Below, piece by piece: positions 20,287 through 30,388 of a stretch of DNA of 64,000 nucleotides. The DNA lies in assembly GCF_003026215.1 (NCBI RefSeq), contig NZ_PYOC01000008.1:124001-188000 (forward strand). The letters are read 5' to 3'. Positions within the stretch are counted from its first letter, which is position 1, and every line of letters starts with the position of its first letter. The notes under the pieces are model-generated. The model saw only the letters and a program-made list of their open reading frames with translations, made no database searches and had not been told where the DNA came from. The translations under genes were made by a program, and so were the position numbers. The DNA comes from Photobacterium indicum (GTDB lineage Bacteria > Pseudomonadota > Gammaproteobacteria > Enterobacterales > Vibrionaceae).

Positions 20287-22404
20287 ATGGATAATGTAGT
20301 ACCTGCGGGTGAGCAAAAGAGTCGTGTTGCAAATACTGATGTAGCAAACCGAGATATTTTCACATGGATTGGTGAAGCATCACCTCTAGGGGCTACAGCC
20401 AAAGACGACGGCGTTAACTTTAGTCTCTATTCAAAAGATGCCACGAAAGTCACTCTTCACCTGTTTCACCACCAACACGCTGACGCACCTTCCATGTCTT
20501 TTGAACTAGACCCTATTCTTCATAAACGTGGCCATTATTGGTTCATGTTCGTAGGCAATATTGGTCATGGTCAGGTGTATGCTTTTCAAGTTAATGGCCC
20601 TTGGCAACCCGATAAAGGGCTGCGATTTGATAAAGACAAAGTACTAATCGATCCTTACAGCCATGCAGTTTGCTTCAGTGAAAATTACAGCCGCCAACGA
20701 GCGATAGAACCGGGCTCAAACATGGATGCTTGTATGAAAAGCATTGTGGTTGATCATCGCCATTTTGATTGGCAAGAATCACGCGCCCCCAGTCACTCTC
20801 TGACTGATACCGTTATCTATGAAATGCATGTTGCTGGGTTTACCAAACACCCATCATCTGGTGTTACCGAGGCCAAACGAGGCACATTTGCAGGCATTAT
20901 TGAAAAAATACCGTACCTTAAAGAATTAGGCATAACGGCTGTTGAGTTAATGCCAGTACAGCAATTTGATATCCATGATGCACCAGAAGGGCGGCAGAAC
21001 TATTGGGGCTATAGTCCGATAAACTTTTTTTCGGTACATGCTCAATACAGTGTTGAGCAAAACCCCATAGCTGCCATTGATGAATTCAAAATACTAGTGC
21101 GCGAGTTACATAAAGCGGATATCGAAGTGATCTTGGATGTGGTGTTTAATCATACCGCTGAAGGGGATGAAAACGGTCCAACATTTTGCTTTAAAGGGCT
21201 ACAGAGCAAAGCCTATTATTTGACTGAGGGTAGTGGCAAGTTCGCTAATTACAGTGGTTGTGGCAATACCTGTAATGCGAATCACAGTGTCTTGCGTCGA
21301 ATGATTATTGATGCATTGCATTTTTGGGTAACTGAAATGAGGGTTGATGGGTTTCGTTTTGACTTAGCATCGGTGCTGGCTCGTGATGGGCAAGGTCATC
21401 CGATGAAAGAGCCGCCATTGCTATGGTCGATAGATTCCGATCCGATTTTGAGTGGCACTAAGATCATTGCTGAAGCGTGGGATGCCGCAGGTCTGTACCA
21501 AGTAGGATCATTTATTGGTGACCGCTGGAATGAATGGAACGGCAAATACCGCGATGATATACGCGCATTTTGGCGTGGCGATAGTGGCTGTGTAGAAACA
21601 TTTGCCTCCCGTATTTTAGGCTCGCCTGATATTTACTGTAGCCACCATCACTCGCCACATCGTTCAGTGAACTTCATCTGTGCCCATGATGGGTTTACGC
21701 TAAATGATCTTGTGAGTTACAACCAGAAGCATAATTACGCCAACGGGGAAGATAATCGCGATGGCGATAACCACAATATATCCTGTAATTATGGGGTTGA
21801 AGGACCGACGCAGCTAGCCGAAATTGATACGATGAGGAATCGGCAATGTAAAAACATGCTGGCAACGTTATTTTTGTCTTTAGGTACACCGATGATCAAT
21901 ATGGGGGATGAAGTTCGTCGTACCCAGCAAGGAAACAATAATGCGTATTGCCAAGATAATGAGTTAAGTTGGTTTGACTGGCAACTTGTCGAACAGCATG
22001 CAGATCTTCACCGTTTTGTGAAACAGCTAAGCCAAATAAGACGCGCAGAGCCTACTATTGATTGGAACATGCACATGTCATTAAGCTCGGTTATCAAAAG
22101 CGTTGATATTAATTGGCATGGTGTACAGCCCAATCAACCAGATTGGTCGGAGTATTCACATTCGTTGGCGCTTACGGTGAATCATCCTTTAACCAAAAAT
22201 GAGTTATACGTTATTTGTAATGCGTATTGGGATCCGCTTGAATTTACTCTGCCTAATCGCGAGCAGAGTGATTGGCATTTATTGATAAACACGGGGCAAG
22301 CAAGCCCATTTGATATTTATGATATTGATGATGCACCAGCTTATAACCCTGATAGCATTTTAGTCTTAGGACGAAGCATGGTGGTGATGGTTGCTAAAAA
22401 GTGA
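20287..22404 (+). CDS. glgX: Glycogen debranching enzyme GlgX (isoamylase-type GH13)
   Basis: Hydrolyses alpha-1,6 branches of glycogen limit dextrins. The 705-residue protein is longer than E. coli GlgX (657). An N-terminal CBM48/isoamylase-N domain (about 30-140) begins GEASPLGATAKDDGVNFSLYS. The GH13 barrel carries the catalytic triad: nucleophile D359 in VDGFRFD, acid E396 in IIAEAWD, and D468 in AHDGFTLND; DVVFNH is also present. A C-terminal beta domain follows. No other glycogen genes are adjacent, so it is an isolated enzyme in this window. The start ATG has AAGGAG upstream. Confidence 0.93.
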   Translation: MDNVVPAGEQKSRVANTDVANRDIFTWIGEASPLGATAKDDGVNFSLYSKDATKVTLHLFHHQHADAPSMSFELDPILHKRGHYWFMFVGNIGHGQVYAFQVNGPWQPDKGLRFDKDKVLIDPYSHAVCFSENYSRQRAIEPGSNMDACMKSIVVDHRHFDWQESRAPSHSLTDTVIYEMHVAGFTKHPSSGVTEAKRGTFAGIIEKIPYLKELGITAVELMPVQQFDIHDAPEGRQNYWGYSPINFFSVHAQYSVEQNPIAAIDEFKILVRELHKADIEVILDVVFNHTAEGDENGPTFCFKGLQSKAYYLTEGSGKFANYSGCGNTCNANHSVLRRMIIDALHFWVTEMRVDGFRFDLASVLARDGQGHPMKEPPLLWSIDSDPILSGTKIIAEAWDAAGLYQVGSFIGDRWNEWNGKYRDDIRAFWRGDSGCVETFASRILGSPDIYCSHHHSPHRSVNFICAHDGFTLNDLVSYNQKHNYANGEDNRDGDNHNISCNYGVEGPTQLAEIDTMRNRQCKNMLATLFLSLGTPMINMGDEVRRTQQGNNNAYCQDNELSWFDWQLVEQHADLHRFVKQLSQIRRAEPTIDWNMHMSLSSVIKSVDINWHGVQPNQPDWSEYSHSLALTVNHPLTKNELYVICNAYWDPLEFTLPNREQSDWHLLINTGQASPFDIYDIDDAPAYNPDSILVLGRSMVVMVAKK

Positions 22405-22438
22405 ATATACTAAAATAGGTTGAAGTTCAAAAGAGAGA

Positions 22439-22654
22439 ATGAAGATGTTGGCATGGTTGAAAAAATGCATTGTTCAGTATGATCAGTGGTGCGAACGTAT
22501 GGGCTTTACGCCTGAAAATAGGCGCTGCTGTGCGCCTATTCGTTACGATGAAGATGACGAGCGACACCCCAAACGTCGAGCCGCACATTTTCAACAGAAA
22601 AAGTGCAGTTCGCTCTCTGATTTACAGAATAAAAAGCGTTTTTATGTCGATTGA
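22439..22654 (+). CDS. Small protein, DUF5363-like
   Basis: A 71-residue protein with an amphipathic N-terminal helix (MKMLAWLKKCIVQYDQWCERMG), a TPENRRCC motif and a basic C-terminus. I associate it with DUF5363, a small Vibrionaceae protein found next to yjjV; this rests on memory of the family. AGAGAG precedes the ATG. The stop overlaps the yjjV start by 11 bases, implying coupling. No function is known. Confidence 0.7.
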   Translation: MKMLAWLKKCIVQYDQWCERMGFTPENRRCCAPIRYDEDDERHPKRRAAHFQQKKCSSLSDLQNKKRFYVD

Positions 22655-23438
22655 TAGCCATTGTCATTTTGATTTTGCCCCTTTTATAGATGCCCCTGAA
22701 CATTACTTAACATTGGCAAAAGATGTGGGGGTTAAGCGTATTGTTATCCCTTCTGTAGGAGAGAGGAATTGGCATGTAGTTGAGCAGTTAAGTCGCCAAT
22801 TTGATGAGTTGTATTATGCACTGGGCTTGCATCCTTTCTTTAGCCATGAACATTCGGGACACGCTTTACCGTTACTTAAAGAACGACTCCAAAAAGTGTC
22901 TCAATATTCAGACGCTTATCGAAAAAAGTGCGTAGCTGTCGGGGAATGTGGGCTAGACTTTGCCATTGTTAATGCAGATAAAGACCAACAAATAGAATTG
23001 CTTAGTGAACAGGTAACGTTAGCCAATCAGTTTGACTTACCCGTTATTTTGCATTGTCGTAAAGCCTTTCCTGAATTAATGGCCGTTTTGAGACAAAATT
23101 CACCCATTGCGGGTGGTGTTTATCATGCATTTAGTGGTAGCTATCAACAAGCAGAGCAACTTATTGATCTAGGTATCAAAATTGGCGTAGGTGGAACGAT
23201 TACATATAGCCGTGCCAGTAAAACTCGCCATACAATAGCTTCTCTACCGTTGGTAGAACTCATATTAGAGACCGATGCACCAGATATGCCGATATCAGGG
23301 TTCCAAGGTGAGCCTAATCGCCCTGATAGGATATGTAATATATTGCGAACTTTAGCGAGTATTAGAATGGAATCTGAATCTGTGATAGAAGAGGTAACAA
23401 CCTTAACTACCGCTGAATTATTTCGTATTTCATTGTGA
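22644..23438 (+). CDS. yjjV: TatD-family metal-dependent hydrolase YjjV
   Basis: TatD-like amidohydrolase of 264 residues (259 in E. coli YjjV). Metal ligands of the family are visible: DSHCHFD at the N-terminus, GECGLDF, LHCRKA, YHAFSGS and ETDAPDMP near the C-terminus. TatD proteins are 3'-5' exonucleases/DNases; the specific substrate of YjjV is not established. The ATG at 22644 gives the canonical MSIDSHCH start; the frame is open for 58 codons upstream, but that part lies across the preceding small gene and is not family-like. Cotranscription with that gene is likely. Confidence 0.93.
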   Translation: MSIDSHCHFDFAPFIDAPEHYLTLAKDVGVKRIVIPSVGERNWHVVEQLSRQFDELYYALGLHPFFSHEHSGHALPLLKERLQKVSQYSDAYRKKCVAVGECGLDFAIVNADKDQQIELLSEQVTLANQFDLPVILHCRKAFPELMAVLRQNSPIAGGVYHAFSGSYQQAEQLIDLGIKIGVGGTITYSRASKTRHTIASLPLVELILETDAPDMPISGFQGEPNRPDRICNILRTLASIRMESESVIEEVTTLTTAELFRISL

Positions 23439-23452
23439 TGTCACTCTCAGAT

Positions 23453-23478
23453 CGAAACGTTTGCGCGAAACGTTTGCG
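23453..23478 (+). promoter_or_regulatory. Tandem 13-base repeat upstream of nupC (LacI-family operator candidate)
   Basis: CGAAACGTTTGCG occurs twice head to tail (23453-23465 and 23466-23478). Each copy contains the palindrome AAACGTTT, the core of PurR/CytR-type LacI-family operators; the right half matches the PurR consensus (AAACGTTTGCGT). It stands about 120 bases upstream of the predicted nupC transcription start, next to a perfect CRP site. Confidence 0.55.
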
Positions 23479-23495
23479 TGAACGAACGAGCTTAG

Positions 23496-23511
23496 TGTGA
23501 TTGCTGTCACA
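23496..23511 (+). promoter_or_regulatory. Perfect CRP site upstream of nupC
   Basis: TGTGA-TTGCTG-TCACA, identical to the CRP consensus in both half sites. Its centre is about 93.5 bases before the predicted nupC transcription start, a helical-phase-compatible class I position. Confidence 0.85.
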
Positions 23512-23547
23512 ATTGCCACTAAACTTACATCTCCTTTCCTTAGAAAG

Positions 23548-23590
23548 TGTGATGTCCGCATTACTTTATCGTTACCCGCATGAGTATAAT
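23548..23590 (+). promoter_or_regulatory. nupC promoter with CRP half-site near -41
   Basis: A perfect -10 TATAAT lies at 23585-23590 with no recognisable -35 (TACTTT). Instead a TGTGA half-site at 23548-23552 (TGTGA-TGTCCG-CATTA) is centred near -41.5, where a class II CRP site would sit. The second half-site is poor. Confidence 0.55.
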
Positions 23591-23658
23591 GCTGCCGGAC
23601 TCTTAATGAGCCAAATTGTCGAGACGCCAAACTTAACTATAAAGGGATGCCATAAACT

Positions 23659-24912
23659 ATGAGCATGTTTATGAGCCTGGTTGGGATGGTAGTATTGCTA
23701 GGTCTAGCACTTCTATTATCTGATAACCGTAAAGCTATTAATTTACGTACTGTTGGTGGCGCATTTGCCATTCAATTTTTGTTGGGTGCATTTATTCTTT
23801 ATGTACCTTGGGGCAAGGACGTTCTAGGTGCTGCGAGTAGCGGTGTTCAGAGCGTTATTGATTACGGTAACACTGGTATCGAATTCTTATTCGGTAGCTT
23901 AGTTAACTTTTCTGTTGAAGGTATTGGTTTTATCTTCGCCTTTAAAGTACTACCAACAGTAATCTTCTTCTCTGCACTTATTAGCGTTTTCTACTACTTG
24001 GGTGTTATGCAAGTAGTAATCAATGTTCTTGGTGGTGGTCTAAGAAAAGTACTAGGTACATCAAACGCGGAATCAATGTCTGCAACTGCTAACATTTTTG
24101 TTGGTCAAACAGAAGCGCCACTTGTTGTGCGTCCGTTTGTACCAAAGATGACGCAATCTGAGTTGTTTGCAGTAATGTGTGGTGGTCTAGCATCTGTTGC
24201 TGGTGGTGTTCTTGCTGGTTATGCTGCAATGGGTGTTCCTCTAGAATACTTGATCGCTGCATCTTTCATGGCAGCCCCAGGTGGTCTACTGTTTGCTAAA
24301 ATCATCAAGCCTGAAACTGAAGAGCCTATCGAGCAATTAGCATCTGATGCTGATTCTGCTGACGATAAGCCTGCTAACGTAATTGATGCGGCAGCTGGCG
24401 GTGCGTCTTCTGGTATGCAACTAGCACTAAACATTGGTGCAATGCTATTGGCTTTCGTTGGTCTAATTGCATTAGTTAACGGTATGCTTGGTGGTATCGG
24501 TGGTTGGTTCGGTATGCCTGAACTAACACTAGAACTTATTCTTGGTTATGTATTCCAACCTCTAGCATTCCTAATCGGTGTGCCATGGGAAGATGCAAAC
24601 ATTGCTGGTTCTTTCATTGGTCAGAAACTGATCTTGAACGAATTTGTTGCTTACTTAGGTTACGTACCGTACCTAGGCGATGCGGCTCCAGTTATCCTTG
24701 CTGAGAAGACGAAAGTAATCATTTCTTTCGCACTATGTGGTTTTGCTAACTTATCTTCAGTAGCAATCCTACTAGGTGGTCTTGGTAGCATTGCTCCAAA
24801 CCGTCGTCACGATATCGCTCGTTTCGGTATGCGTGCAGTAGCTGCAGGTACATTATCTAACTTAATGTCTGCAACAATCGCTGGTTTGTTCTTCTCGCTA
24901 AGCGCAATGTAA
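23659..24912 (+). CDS. nupC: NupC-type concentrative nucleoside transporter (CNT)
   Basis: Inner-membrane cation-coupled nucleoside importer; 417 residues, the same size class as the structurally characterised V. cholerae CNT (418). CNT signature motifs are intact: GQTEAPL (nucleoside-binding region) and NEFVAYL. An N-terminal helix, re-entrant hairpins and multiple hydrophobic segments are visible; a charged loop (about 215-240) separates two halves. It stands directly before the deo catabolic genes, consistent with uptake feeding DeoD/DeoA/DeoB/DeoC. Likely CRP-activated and controlled by a LacI-family repressor from the upstream sites. Confidence 0.96.
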   Translation: MSMFMSLVGMVVLLGLALLLSDNRKAINLRTVGGAFAIQFLLGAFILYVPWGKDVLGAASSGVQSVIDYGNTGIEFLFGSLVNFSVEGIGFIFAFKVLPTVIFFSALISVFYYLGVMQVVINVLGGGLRKVLGTSNAESMSATANIFVGQTEAPLVVRPFVPKMTQSELFAVMCGGLASVAGGVLAGYAAMGVPLEYLIAASFMAAPGGLLFAKIIKPETEEPIEQLASDADSADDKPANVIDAAAGGASSGMQLALNIGAMLLAFVGLIALVNGMLGGIGGWFGMPELTLELILGYVFQPLAFLIGVPWEDANIAGSFIGQKLILNEFVAYLGYVPYLGDAAPVILAEKTKVIISFALCGFANLSSVAILLGGLGSIAPNRRHDIARFGMRAVAAGTLSNLMSATIAGLFFSLSAM

Positions 24913-24931
24913 TACCTGACTCTGTCAGCAC

Positions 24932-24963
24932 AAAAACGCCACAGCTTGCTGTGGCGTTTTTTT
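24932..24963 (+). terminator. nupC terminator
   Basis: AAAAACGCCACAG / CTGTGGCGTTTTT with a CTTG loop and a T-run. It separates nupC from deoC. Confidence 0.94.
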
Positions 24964-25867
24964 ATGTCTCTTTACTTATCCAAATAGGTGTTACACCAAC
25001 CAAAATAAGTATCTGCTCATTCTTGCTAGTAAAGTCGATAATGACTACGTTAGAAATTTTATAATTAGAGCCACTAGTTACTTCAATTCCTATTTTTTTC
25101 TTACCGATTTTTTCTGTGCAAATTTATGTCTGTTTACTCATCTAATCTAGTATTACCACCATTGTTTCCAGATCATCTTAATGATCAACAGATTTGGTAA
25201 AAACTACGTTCACCTTGTTTCTTTCCTTCATAAAATCGATTGCGCTCCGTTTTCTGCTCTATTCTTTTGATAGCATCTTGCATATTGATTCAGATAATAC
25301 TTGTATTACGACTGTCTACACTTATGAATACACTTATCGGCAGGGTAGTTTATTCATAAGTGGTGAATTAATAAGTCATGTTTCAGTGGTGTGCGTTGTG
25401 GATAAATAAACTTAACTTTATTTATTAGTTACTTAGGGTTAGTTCTCAAGGTAAACACATTGTCCACGTGTGGAAACACGACTTTTATGGTGACGTGCAT
25501 CGTACCTTGGTATTATTGGTGAGCACCATCATAAAGATACGACTGTTGTTTCAGCGTTCCCCCATCGTGATGGAAGTATTGTCACGGTTTTGCTGAACAA
25601 CACGAACTTGCAAGGCGTTTATTTATTTGTCTCTGTATTACAGTTCAAAAGTATTACAGAAAGAAAAATAGAACGTCTCGCGCGGTGAAAAGGATAGCAA
25701 TCAAGTAAAACGATCTCGCGTTGTTTGCTTGAGTCTTCAAGGAATCAAGTCCGCTTATCTAACTGTTCGCTGTCAGCGGGCCGTTTGGCGGTATGAAAAG
25801 ACGTATCGTTAAGCGTATGGAACAGTTTCTATAAGCTTGGTAGAAAATAACTGGACTGGAGATAGTC
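24964..25867. other. 904-base gene-free region between nupC and deoC
   Basis: No convincing gene on either strand. The longest open frame (25194-25409, TTG start) has no ribosome-binding site and no family-like sequence. Visible elements: a 9-base direct repeat GTATTACAG at 25635-25643 and 25651-25659, and a CRP-like match GGTGA-GCACCA-TCATA at 25518-25533 (8 of 10 positions). The deoCABD promoters are expected here; in E. coli the deo leader is also long and has two promoters. I cannot place the promoter confidently. Confidence 0.6.
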
Positions 25868-26641
25868 ATGAGCGATTTAAAAGCTGCTGCATTACGTGCA
25901 TTAAAATTAATGGATCTTACAACTCTGAACGATGACGACACTGATGAAAAAGTGATCGCGCTTTGTAAGAATGCTAAAACAGCGGTAGGCAACACAGCAG
26001 CAGTATGTATTTACCCACGTTTCATTCCTGCTGCTAAGAAGCAGTTGCGTGAACAAGGTACACCAGAAGTACGTATTGCAACCGTTACTAACTTCCCACA
26101 CGGTAACGACGATATTGAAATCGCAGTTGCTGAAACAAAAGCGGCTGTTGCATACGGCGCTGATGAAGTTGATGTTGTATTCCCATACCGTGCATTAATT
26201 GCTGGCAATGCAGAAGTTGGTTTTGAGCTAGTTAAGCAATGTAAAGCGGCATGTGGCGATATTCTGCTTAAAGTTATCATCGAAACGGGTGAGCTTAAGA
26301 CTGAAGCGCTAATCAAGCAGGCTTCTGAGCTTTCGATCAAAGCCGGTGCAGACTTCATCAAAACATCAACGGGTAAAGTGCCTGTTAACGCAACACCAGA
26401 AGCTGCAGAAATTATGCTGACAGTAATTAAAGATATGGATGTTGCTAAAACAGTAGGTTTCAAACCTGCTGGTGGCGTTCGTACTGCAGAAGATGCTCAA
26501 GCATTCCTTGCTATGGCAGACCGCATTCTAGGCGGTGACTGGGCAGACAACATGCACTACCGATTTGGTGCATCAAGCCTACTTGCAAACTTATTGCACA
26601 CTTTAGGTGAAGGCGAAGAAGCTGCTCAAGGCGGCTACTAA
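25868..26641 (+). CDS. deoC: Deoxyribose-phosphate aldolase
   Basis: Class I aldolase splitting 2-deoxyribose-5-phosphate to acetaldehyde and glyceraldehyde-3-phosphate. The 257-residue product matches E. coli (259). The Schiff-base lysine is K165 in DFIKTSTGK; the second active-site lysine is in GFKPAGGVR, and VIIETGEL is also conserved. ATG start with CTGGAG upstream. First gene of the deoC-deoA-deoB-deoD series. Confidence 0.98.
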   Translation: MSDLKAAALRALKLMDLTTLNDDDTDEKVIALCKNAKTAVGNTAAVCIYPRFIPAAKKQLREQGTPEVRIATVTNFPHGNDDIEIAVAETKAAVAYGADEVDVVFPYRALIAGNAEVGFELVKQCKAACGDILLKVIIETGELKTEALIKQASELSIKAGADFIKTSTGKVPVNATPEAAEIMLTVIKDMDVAKTVGFKPAGGVRTAEDAQAFLAMADRILGGDWADNMHYRFGASSLLANLLHTLGEGEEAAQGGY

Positions 26642-26651
26642 GTCTGAATAA

Positions 26652-26676
26652 ATAAGGTGGCGTAATGCCACCTTAT
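26652..26676 (+). other. Intercistronic hairpin after deoC
   Basis: ATAAGGTGGC / GCCACCTTAT, ten perfect pairs with a GTAAT loop, 10 bases after the deoC stop. No T-run follows (CTTAGC), so it more likely tunes or stabilises the deoC mRNA end than stops transcription. The remaining 165 bases up to deoA show nothing clear. Confidence 0.55.
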
Positions 26677-26842
26677 CTTAGCTCTACCTGTGACTATTCA
26701 TTGTTTCTGTTAAAACAACACAATACTTGTGTGGATCGCTGCGCCTTAATGCCGGCGAATTATGGGGAATAACTGATATTTCTCATTTAAAAACAGTCGA
26801 ATAGTTATCTATCCTACGACCAACTTTTGATTGAGGAATACC

Positions 26843-28174
26843 ATGTATTTACCGCAAGAAATAATTAGAAAAAAACGTGATAACGTTGAATTAACTGCTG
26901 ACGAAATTAACTTCTTCATTCAAGGCATCGCAAAAGAGACTGTGTCTGAAGGTCAAATTGCTGCGTTTGCAATGGCAATTTACTTTAATGATATGACCAT
27001 GAATGAGCGTGTAGCACTGACCTGTGCAATGCGTGATTCAGGCATGGTAATCGACTGGAGCCACATGAACTTTGATGGCCCAATCGTCGACAAACATTCT
27101 ACCGGTGGTGTGGGTGACGTAACATCTTTGATGCTTGGCCCTATGGTTGCAGCATGTGGTGGTTTCGTACCAATGATTTCAGGCCGAGGCTTGGGACACA
27201 CTGGCGGTACGCTAGATAAATTAGAATCAATTCCTGGTTACAACATTACTCCAACCAACGATGTCTTCGGTCAAGTGACCAAAGATGCAGGTGTTGCAAT
27301 TATTGGCCAGACAGGCGATCTTGCACCAGCAGATAAGCGTGTATACGCTACGCGTGACGTAACAGCAACGGTTGATAATATCTCATTGATCACTGCATCT
27401 ATCTTGTCAAAGAAACTGGCTGCGGGCTTAGGCTCTTTGGTTATGGATGTGAAAGTAGGTTCGGGCGCATTCATGCCAACTTACGAAGCATCAGAAGACT
27501 TGGCTAAATCGATCGTGGCTGTAGCAAATGGTGCTGGTACTAAAACGACAGCATTATTGACAGATATGAACCAAGTATTGGCGTCTACTGCCGGTAATGC
27601 TTTGGAAGTACGCGAAGCCGTACAATTCCTCACCGGTGAATACCGTAACCCTCGCTTATTTGAAGTGACCATGGCATTGTGTGCTGAAATGCTTGTAAAC
27701 AGTGGCTTAGCCTCAGATATTGAGCAAGCACGTGAGCAGTTACAAGCAGTTCTGGATAACGGTAAAGCAGCAACATGCTTCGGAAGAATGGTTGCAGGTT
27801 TAGGTGGCCCAGTCGATTTCATGGAAAATTACGACAACTACCTAGAGAAAGCAGAGATTGCTAAGCCAGTGTTTGCTGAAACAACAGGTTACGCTTACGC
27901 CATGGATACCCGTGGTTTAGGTATGGCGGTTGTAGGAATGGGTGGCGGTCGCCGTGTGGCGAGTGACAGCATTGATTACGCTGTAGGTTTAAGCGACATG
28001 ATCCGTTTGGGTGATGAAGTGAATACTGATACCGCGTTATGTGTGATCCATGCTCGTAGCGAAGCCCAGTGGCAAGAAGCGGCAAATGCCGTACGTGCGA
28101 ATATCACTATTGCTGATGAAAAGCCTACGCCAACCCCTGACGTTTACCGTCGCATTCGCGCTGAAGATATTTAA
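26843..28174 (+). CDS. deoA: Thymidine phosphorylase
   Basis: Phosphorolysis of thymidine and deoxyuridine to base plus deoxyribose-1-phosphate. The 443-residue length matches E. coli (440). The family signature [20 protein letters not shown], the phosphate-binding KHSTGGVGD and [22 protein letters not shown] are all present. ATG at 26843 was chosen because GAGGAA lies about six bases upstream and it gives the typical [13 protein letters not shown]; an in-frame start at 26831 would add four residues. Confidence 0.97.
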   Translation: MYLPQEIIRKKRDNVELTADEINFFIQGIAKETVSEGQIAAFAMAIYFNDMTMNERVALTCAMRDSGMVIDWSHMNFDGPIVDKHSTGGVGDVTSLMLGPMVAACGGFVPMISGRGLGHTGGTLDKLESIPGYNITPTNDVFGQVTKDAGVAIIGQTGDLAPADKRVYATRDVTATVDNISLITASILSKKLAAGLGSLVMDVKVGSGAFMPTYEASEDLAKSIVAVANGAGTKTTALLTDMNQVLASTAGNALEVREAVQFLTGEYRNPRLFEVTMALCAEMLVNSGLASDIEQAREQLQAVLDNGKAATCFGRMVAGLGGPVDFMENYDNYLEKAEIAKPVFAETTGYAYAMDTRGLGMAVVGMGGGRRVASDSIDYAVGLSDMIRLGDEVNTDTALCVIHARSEAQWQEAANAVRANITIADEKPTPTPDVYRRIRAEDI

Positions 28175-28184
28175 TGGAGTTTAA

Positions 28185-29405
28185 ATGAAACGTTCAATTA
28201 TCCTAGTTCTTGATTCTTTCGGTATCGGCGCAACAGAAGACGCTGTTGACTTTGGTGACGTAGGTTCAAATACCATGGGTCACATTGCTCAGGCATGTGC
28301 ACGTGGCGAAGCTGATAACGGTGATCGTAGTGGTCCACTTCACCTACCTAACTTAAATAAACTTGGTTTAGGTAAAGCGTGTGAAGAATCTTCTGGCTAC
28401 TTCCCTGAAGGTTTAGATCCAAGTGTTGAAATTACTGGCGCTTACGGTCACGCAAAAGAATTATCATCAGGCAAAGATACACCATCGGGTCACTGGGAAA
28501 TTGCAGGCGTACCCGTATTGTTTGATTGGGGTTACTTCTCTGATCACGACAACAGCTTCCCGAAAGAGCTGACAGATCGCATCCTAAAGCGTGCGAACTT
28601 ACCTGGCTTCTTAGGTAACTGCCATGCATCTGGTACACACGTATTGGATGCCTTGGGTGAAGAACACATGAAGACGGGAATGCCTATCTTCTATACTTCT
28701 GCTGACTCAGTGTTCCAAATTGCATGTCATGAAGAGACGTTTGGTTTAGATAACTTGCTAACACTGTGCCAAATCGCACGTGAAGAGCTGGAAGATTACA
28801 ACATTGGCCGTGTAATTGCGCGTCCATTTACAGGTCCAGGTAAAGGGCAATTTGAACGCACGGGTAACCGTCGTGATTTATCCCTTGAGCCACCAGCAAC
28901 AACAGTACTGCAGAAGTTAGTGGATGAGAAAGGCGGCGACGTTATTTCTATCGGCAAAATTTCAGATATCTATGCAGGCTGTGGTATCACTAAAAAAGTG
29001 AAAGCGAATGGTATTCCTGCTCTGTTTGAAGCAACGCTTGAGCAAATTAAACAAGCGGGTGATAACAGCTTAGTCTTTACTAACTTTGTTGATTTCGATT
29101 CAGCTTATGGTCACCGCCGTAATGTTGCAGGTTATGCTGCAGCCCTTGAATACTTTGATAAGCGCTTACCAGAAGTGCTTGAACTGCTTCAAGAAGATGA
29201 TGTGTTAATTCTGACTGCGGATCATGGTTGTGATCCAACATGGGAAGGCACAGATCATACGCGTGAGCACATTCCTGTTATCGTAACGGGCCCTAAGATT
29301 CCTGCTGGTTCTTTAGGTCGTCGCGAAACATTTGCAGATATTGGTCAAAGCCTTGCAGAGTATTTCGGTACATCTGACATGGAATACGGTAAGTCATTCC
29401 TGTAA
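28185..29405 (+). CDS. deoB: Phosphopentomutase
   Basis: Interconverts (deoxy)ribose-1-phosphate and 5-phosphate, linking DeoA/DeoD to DeoC. The product is 406 residues (407 in E. coli), an alkaline-phosphatase superfamily enzyme. Metal and active-site segments: [11 protein letters not shown] (N-terminal Asp), [10 protein letters not shown] (catalytic Thr), NFVDFD.YGHRR and [20 protein letters not shown]. It follows deoA by ten bases with GGAG upstream. Confidence 0.98.
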   Translation: MKRSIILVLDSFGIGATEDAVDFGDVGSNTMGHIAQACARGEADNGDRSGPLHLPNLNKLGLGKACEESSGYFPEGLDPSVEITGAYGHAKELSSGKDTPSGHWEIAGVPVLFDWGYFSDHDNSFPKELTDRILKRANLPGFLGNCHASGTHVLDALGEEHMKTGMPIFYTSADSVFQIACHEETFGLDNLLTLCQIAREELEDYNIGRVIARPFTGPGKGQFERTGNRRDLSLEPPATTVLQKLVDEKGGDVISIGKISDIYAGCGITKKVKANGIPALFEATLEQIKQAGDNSLVFTNFVDFDSAYGHRRNVAGYAAALEYFDKRLPEVLELLQEDDVLILTADHGCDPTWEGTDHTREHIPVIVTGPKIPAGSLGRRETFADIGQSLAEYFGTSDMEYGKSFL

Positions 29406-29428
29406 TTCAGGTTAATGATTTCGCATTT

Positions 29429-29481
29429 TGCTATTTCACTGATTAAGAGGTTATTTATACTTGCCCCTTCGTGAAATAGCA
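29429..29481 (+). other. Inverted repeat in the deoB-deoD spacer
   Basis: TGCTATTTCAC (29429-29439) and its exact reverse complement GTGAAATAGCA (29471-29481), 31 bases apart. No T-run follows. Possible mRNA stem or operator between deoB and deoD. Confidence 0.45.
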
Positions 29482-29542
29482 GCTATTAGTAATGACAGAA
29501 AACGCGACTTAGTGTTTATAAAAACGAAATAAGGACACAACT

Positions 29543-30268
29543 ATGGCTACTCCACATATTAATGCTGAAATGGGTGATTTTGCTGACGTAGTACTGATGC
29601 CGGGTGATCCATTACGCGCGAAGTACATTGCAGAAACGTTTCTACAAGACGTAAAAGAAGTATGTAACGTACGTAGTATGTTTGGTTATACCGGTACTTA
29701 TAAAGGTCGTAAGATCTCTGTTATGGGTCACGGTATGGGTATCCCTTCTTGCTCAATCTACGCGACAGAGTTAATCAAAGATTTTGGTGTTAAGAAAATT
29801 ATCCGTGTGGGTAGCTGTGGTGCAGTACGTGATGACGTGAAACTACGTGATGTAGTTATCGGCATGGGCGCATCAACAGACTCTAAAGTAAACCGTATCC
29901 GTTTTGGCGGCCACGATTTTGCTGCGATTGCTGATTTCGGTATGGTACAAAATGCCGTTGATGCAGCAAAAGCAAAAGGCATCCCTGTTAAAGTGGGTAA
30001 TATCTTCTCTGCTGATCTGTTCTACAATCCTGACTTTGAATTTTTCAAAACGATGGATAAATACGGCATCGTAGGCGTAGAAATGGAAGCGGCTGGTATC
30101 TACGGTGTAGCTGCTGAGTTTGGTGCTAAAGCACTGACTATCTGTACTGTTTCAGACCACATTCTACGTGGTGAAGCGACAACATCTGAAGAGCGTCAAC
30201 TAACGTTTAATGAAATGATGGAAATCGCACTTGAATCTGTATTACTTGGTGATGCAGACGAAGCATAA
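29543..30268 (+). CDS. deoD: Purine-nucleoside phosphorylase DeoD
   Basis: Hexameric-type purine nucleoside phosphorylase; releases purine base and (deoxy)ribose-1-phosphate. The 241-residue length is usual. Motifs: [29 protein letters not shown] at the start, [27 protein letters not shown] (nucleoside ribose contact) and [10 protein letters not shown] (catalytic Asp). It completes the nucleoside catabolic series. Confidence 0.98.
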   Translation: MATPHINAEMGDFADVVLMPGDPLRAKYIAETFLQDVKEVCNVRSMFGYTGTYKGRKISVMGHGMGIPSCSIYATELIKDFGVKKIIRVGSCGAVRDDVKLRDVVIGMGASTDSKVNRIRFGGHDFAAIADFGMVQNAVDAAKAKGIPVKVGNIFSADLFYNPDFEFFKTMDKYGIVGVEMEAAGIYGVAAEFGAKALTICTVSDHILRGEATTSEERQLTFNEMMEIALESVLLGDADEA

Positions 30269-30302
30269 TTTATCGATGATTCGATAACATTAAGCCAGAT
30301 AT

Positions 30303-30333
30303 AAAAAAGACGACCACGAGGTCGTCTTTTTTT
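30303..30333. terminator. deoD terminator (bidirectional)
   Basis: AAAAAAGACGACC / GGTCGTCTTTTTT with an ACGA loop; T-runs on both strands. It separates deoD from the convergent ytjB. Confidence 0.94.
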
Positions 30334-30388
30334 ATGGCTGTAAGATGGGGTTGTTCATTCTGCTTGATTTAAGCAGGTTATTTAGCCA

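Noticed and set aside
22470..22643. N-terminal extension of YjjV from the longer open frame
   Set aside because: Lies over the small upstream gene, is not TatD-like, and the canonical MSIDSHCH start follows.
23434..23446. TGTGATGTCACT near the yjjV stop as a CRP site
   Set aside because: Half-sites are separated by two bases instead of six.
25194..25409. 71-codon open frame between nupC and deoC
   Set aside because: TTG start with no ribosome-binding site, no recognisable family, AT-rich composition; most likely chance.
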